From Natrinema sp. SYSU A 869 (lineage in GTDB: Archaea > Halobacteriota > Halobacteria > Halobacteriales > Natrialbaceae): a stretch of 64,000 nucleotides of DNA. Shown one piece after another: positions 63,750 through 64,000 of the stretch; positions within the stretch are counted from its first letter, which is position 1; each line of letters opens with the position of its first letter. The stretch covers positions 3,038,001 to 3,102,000 of the forward strand of contig NZ_CP082249.1 in NCBI RefSeq assembly GCF_019879105.1, in the 5' to 3' direction. Under the pieces are notes generated by a model. That model did not search any database. It was not told the DNA's origin and worked only from the letters and a program-made list of their open reading frames with translations. Made by a program: the position numbers and the translations under genes.

Positions 63750-63971
63750 ATGACGGGCTTTCGTGCAACTGTCGTCGTCGACGAACCGGCGGACTGTCCG
63801 GTGGCCGACGTCTCCGCCTCCCTCGAGAAATCGGTCGACTCGGTCTCTCGGTCGTTTCAGGCGACGGCCGAGGGAACGGTCGTTGAGGAGTTCGGCGTCG
63901 CCCGATCGACGTTCACCGAACACTTGGCGGCGGCCCAGACGAAGCTGATGGACGCGATTCTCGAGTCCTGA
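63750..63971 (+). pseudogene. Bat-type HTH regulator with a large internal deletion
   Basis: 73 residues. The N-terminal 48 (MTGFRATVVVDEPADCPVADVSASL...GTVVEEF) match the start of bat-type regulators. The last 25 (GVARSTFTEHLAAAQTKLMDAI) are the end of the HTH_10 helix. The normal proteins have about 150 more residues between these blocks, including the sensor region and first HTH helices. The junction is in frame at about 63894. Probably nonfunctional, next to the decayed sulfurtransferase gene. Confidence 0.72.
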
Positions 63972-64000
63972 TCGACGGACCGCCTGATCAGTTCGATTCG

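Overview
The window is GC-rich chromosomal DNA from a halophilic archaeon. The evidence is archaeal information-processing genes (EF-1 alpha with ribosomal protein S10, S24e with S27ae, a Kae1-Bud32 fusion, SepF), very acidic proteins, Tat and PGF-CTERM secreted proteins, and families typical of haloarchaea (HalOD1, bat-type HTH regulators, universal stress proteins). A member of the Natrialbales is likely, but this is inferred from overall gene style only. No rRNA operon, CRISPR array or intact transposase was seen.

Layout. 0-9.5 kb: two tandem stress proteins, a ROK sugar kinase, a Tat-exported beta-propeller, a NifU-like protein, an ACT domain protein coupled to homoserine dehydrogenase, tuf-rpsJ and a rhomboid protease. 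9.75-13.2 kb: the accessory region. It has tRNA-Ala(CGC) with fragments of tRNA 3' ends behind it, an M48 protease, a strongly AT-rich patch of broken-looking membrane ORFs, tiny ORFs, a compact inverted-repeat cluster that could be a structured RNA, and a small zinc-finger gene. 13.3-24.8 kb: HalOD1, a FemAB-like transferase, a frameshifted HTH regulator, a BNR propeller, S24e/S27ae/Kae1-Bud32, a stand-alone NuoCD, HTH, cupin, RdgB and an IMPDH/GMPR-type enzyme.

25-36 kb: a PIN-like pair, a molybdate/sulfate-type transporter, an AIR-synthase-like gene, ThiD-ThiN, a flavin-dependent oxidoreductase, an amino-acid permease coupled to a stress-protein gene, DUF7344 and HTH regulators, and a second long stress-protein gene. 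36-48.8 kb: mutS and mutL with a YihY-type membrane protein, an SDR and a membrane protein between them, then an MFS transporter, a tight array of hairpins and rtcA. 49-64 kb: KDG kinase, two tandem paralogous PGF-CTERM surface proteins, GNAT, RNB ribonuclease, an ABC exporter, a membrane-anchored metallophosphoesterase, a PUA protein, DUF1028, a sulfatase-like protein, sepF and cspA. The window ends in a decayed segment where a MITE-like element interrupts a sulfurtransferase remnant beside an internally deleted HTH regulator.

Themes. (1) Four genes (15348-16066, 27064-28091, 33465-33808, 34720-35486) are each exactly one base short of an intact frame, each explained by one missing base. This suggests consensus errors or recent decay rather than biology. 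(2) There are several classes of short palindromic DNA: an 85-bp dispersed repeat whose two copies each start on a stop codon, the hairpin array at 47.3-47.55 kb, the MITE at 63.4 kb and palindromes inside kae1. (3) The least explained candidates are the putative structured RNA at 12.77-12.87 kb and the paired surface proteins at 50-53 kb. Mismatch repair looks complete, with MutS and an endonuclease-type MutL.
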